Of a stretch of 64,000 bases of DNA, positions 62,772-64,000 are shown one piece after another. The stretch is from an uncultured Pelagibacteraceae bacterium (GTDB lineage Bacteria; Pseudomonadota; Alphaproteobacteria; Pelagibacterales; Pelagibacteraceae), in the NCBI GenBank assembly GCA_902582315.1, contig CACHRP010000005.1, positions 1 to 64,000 on the forward strand. The letters are read 5' to 3'. The notes beneath the pieces were generated by a model. It saw nothing but the letters and a program-made list of their open reading frames with translations, did no database searches and was not told where the DNA came from. The stretch's first letter is position 1. Each line of letters opens with the position of its first letter. The position numbers and the translations under genes are program-made.

Positions 62772-64000
62772 ATGAAAAAAAATAAAATTGAACATTACTC
62801 AGAAAAAGAGGCCTTAGAGTTCCATCATAAAAAAAAATCTGGCAAGATTGAGATTATTTCATCTAAACCTATGACAACTAAAAGAGATCTTGCACTTGCT
62901 TATTCGCCAGGAGTAGCTGCTCCGGTTAAGGCAATATCAAAAAATCCTGAAGCAGCGTATGATTATACTAGTAAAGGAAATTTGGTGGCTGTAATAAGTA
63001 ATGGTTCAGCAATTCTAGGTATGGGCAATCTTGGGGCACTTGCTTCTAAACCTGTAATGGAAGGTAAGGCAGTTTTGTTCAAACGTTTTGCGGATATAAA
63101 TTCTATAGATATAGAAATTGACTCATCCAATCCAGAAGAAATAATTAAAAGTATAAAAAGTATTTCTGGAAGTTTCGGAGGAATAAATTTAGAAGATATA
63201 GCTGCTCCAGATTGTTTTATTATAGAGGAAAAATTAAAAAAATTATTAGATATACCCGTTTTTCATGACGATCAACACGGCACAGCTATAATAACCACGG
63301 CTGCACTTATAAATGCATTAGACATATCAAAAAAATCAATTAAAAAAATTAAAGTAGTTGTTAATGGTGCAGGAGCATCTGCTATTGCATGTACGAACTT
63401 ACTTAAAAAAACAGGCGTACCATCAAAAAATATTGTAATGCTAGATAGTAAAGGTGTTATTTATAGAGGTAGAGATAACGTAAACCAGTGGAAAATTTCT
63501 CATGCGATAGATACAAAAAAAAGAACTCTTGAGGATGTAATCGTAGGAGCAGATGTTTTTTTGGGATTATCTTCAAAAAGTATATTGTCAAAAGAAATGG
63601 TTAAGAAGATGTCAAAAAATCCTATAATTTTTGCATGTGCAAATCCCGATCCAGAGATTACTCCAGAAGAAGTAGAAGAAGTGAGAAAAGATGCAATTAT
63701 AGCAACAGGAAGATCTGATTATCCTAACCAAGTGAATAACTTAATAGGATTTCCATATATATTCAGAGGTGCTCTAGATGTAAGAGCTAAAACTATAAAT
63801 GAAGAAATGAAAATAGCTGCTGCTAATGCTATCGCATCATTGGCAAGAGAAAGGGTACCCGATGAAGTGGTTGCTGCAATGGGAGGAGATAGACCTTCTT
63901 ACGGCAAGGATTATATTATTCCGTCAACTTTTGATCCAAGATTAATTAGCGTAATACCTGTTGCAGTTGCAAAAGCAGCAATGAAGACAGGTGTAGCTAG
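62772..64000 (+). CDS. maeB: malic enzyme, MaeB-like (partial, runs off window end)
   Basis: Read by hand: MKKNKIEHYSEKEALEFHHKKKSGKIEIISSKPMTTKRDLALAYSPGVAAP...FHDDQHGTAI...VVNGAGASAIAC...; absent from the ORF track because no stop lies inside the window. Confidence 0.95.
   Translation, partial: MKKNKIEHYSEKEALEFHHKKKSGKIEIISSKPMTTKRDLALAYSPGVAAPVKAISKNPEAAYDYTSKGNLVAVISNGSAILGMGNLGALASKPVMEGKAVLFKRFADINSIDIEIDSSNPEEIIKSIKSISGSFGGINLEDIAAPDCFIIEEKLKKLLDIPVFHDDQHGTAIITTAALINALDISKKSIKKIKVVVNGAGASAIACTNLLKKTGVPSKNIVMLDSKGVIYRGRDNVNQWKISHAIDTKKRTLEDVIVGADVFLGLSSKSILSKEMVKKMSKNPIIFACANPDPEITPEEVEEVRKDAIIATGRSDYPNQVNNLIGFPYIFRGALDVRAKTINEEMKIAAANAIASLARERVPDEVVAAMGGDRPSYGKDYIIPSTFDPRLISVIPVAVAKAAMKTGVA

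Overview
This 64 kb window is AT-rich and very gene-dense. It looks like an alphaproteobacterial core-genome segment, most likely Pelagibacterales (SAR11) or a close relative; that assignment is inferred from base composition, compaction and gene order, not from a search. Recognisable blocks: rpmI-infC-thrS; gltB-gltD; a SUV3-like helicase/TerB/ferredoxin/CarD cluster; argH-(LptM-like lipoprotein)-lysA; dnaN-dnaA-rpsT; mutM/ubiE-ubiB-coaBC-dut-ThiF/MoeB; katG-irr/fabA-fabB-fabI; pnp-rpsO-rbfA-infB-nusA; metK-lnt-ybeY-phoH-miaB-fur-tsaB; nfuA-trpS-murJ; and a partial malic enzyme. There are two tRNAs: Arg-ACG and Leu-CAA. I saw no CRISPR array, prophage, IS element or rRNA. The best second-look items are: (1) a 21-aa K/R/A-only ORF with a strong Shine-Dalgarno, convergent across a shared terminator with a CarD gene that has a ~90-aa lysine-rich N-terminal tail and an acidic C-terminus; (2) a UUCG-tetraloop intrinsic terminator directly in front of the nusA RBS, downstream of a plausible promoter (candidate NusA attenuator); (3) a fur gene split by one extra T in a T6 run; (4) a perfect TTAGAAT-G-ATTCTAA palindrome beside a consensus -35 upstream of katG, next to an Irr-like regulator; (5) a 53-nt head-to-head coding overlap of tsaB and a polysaccharide deacetylase; (6) several genes absent from otherwise canonical translation/RNA-processing blocks.
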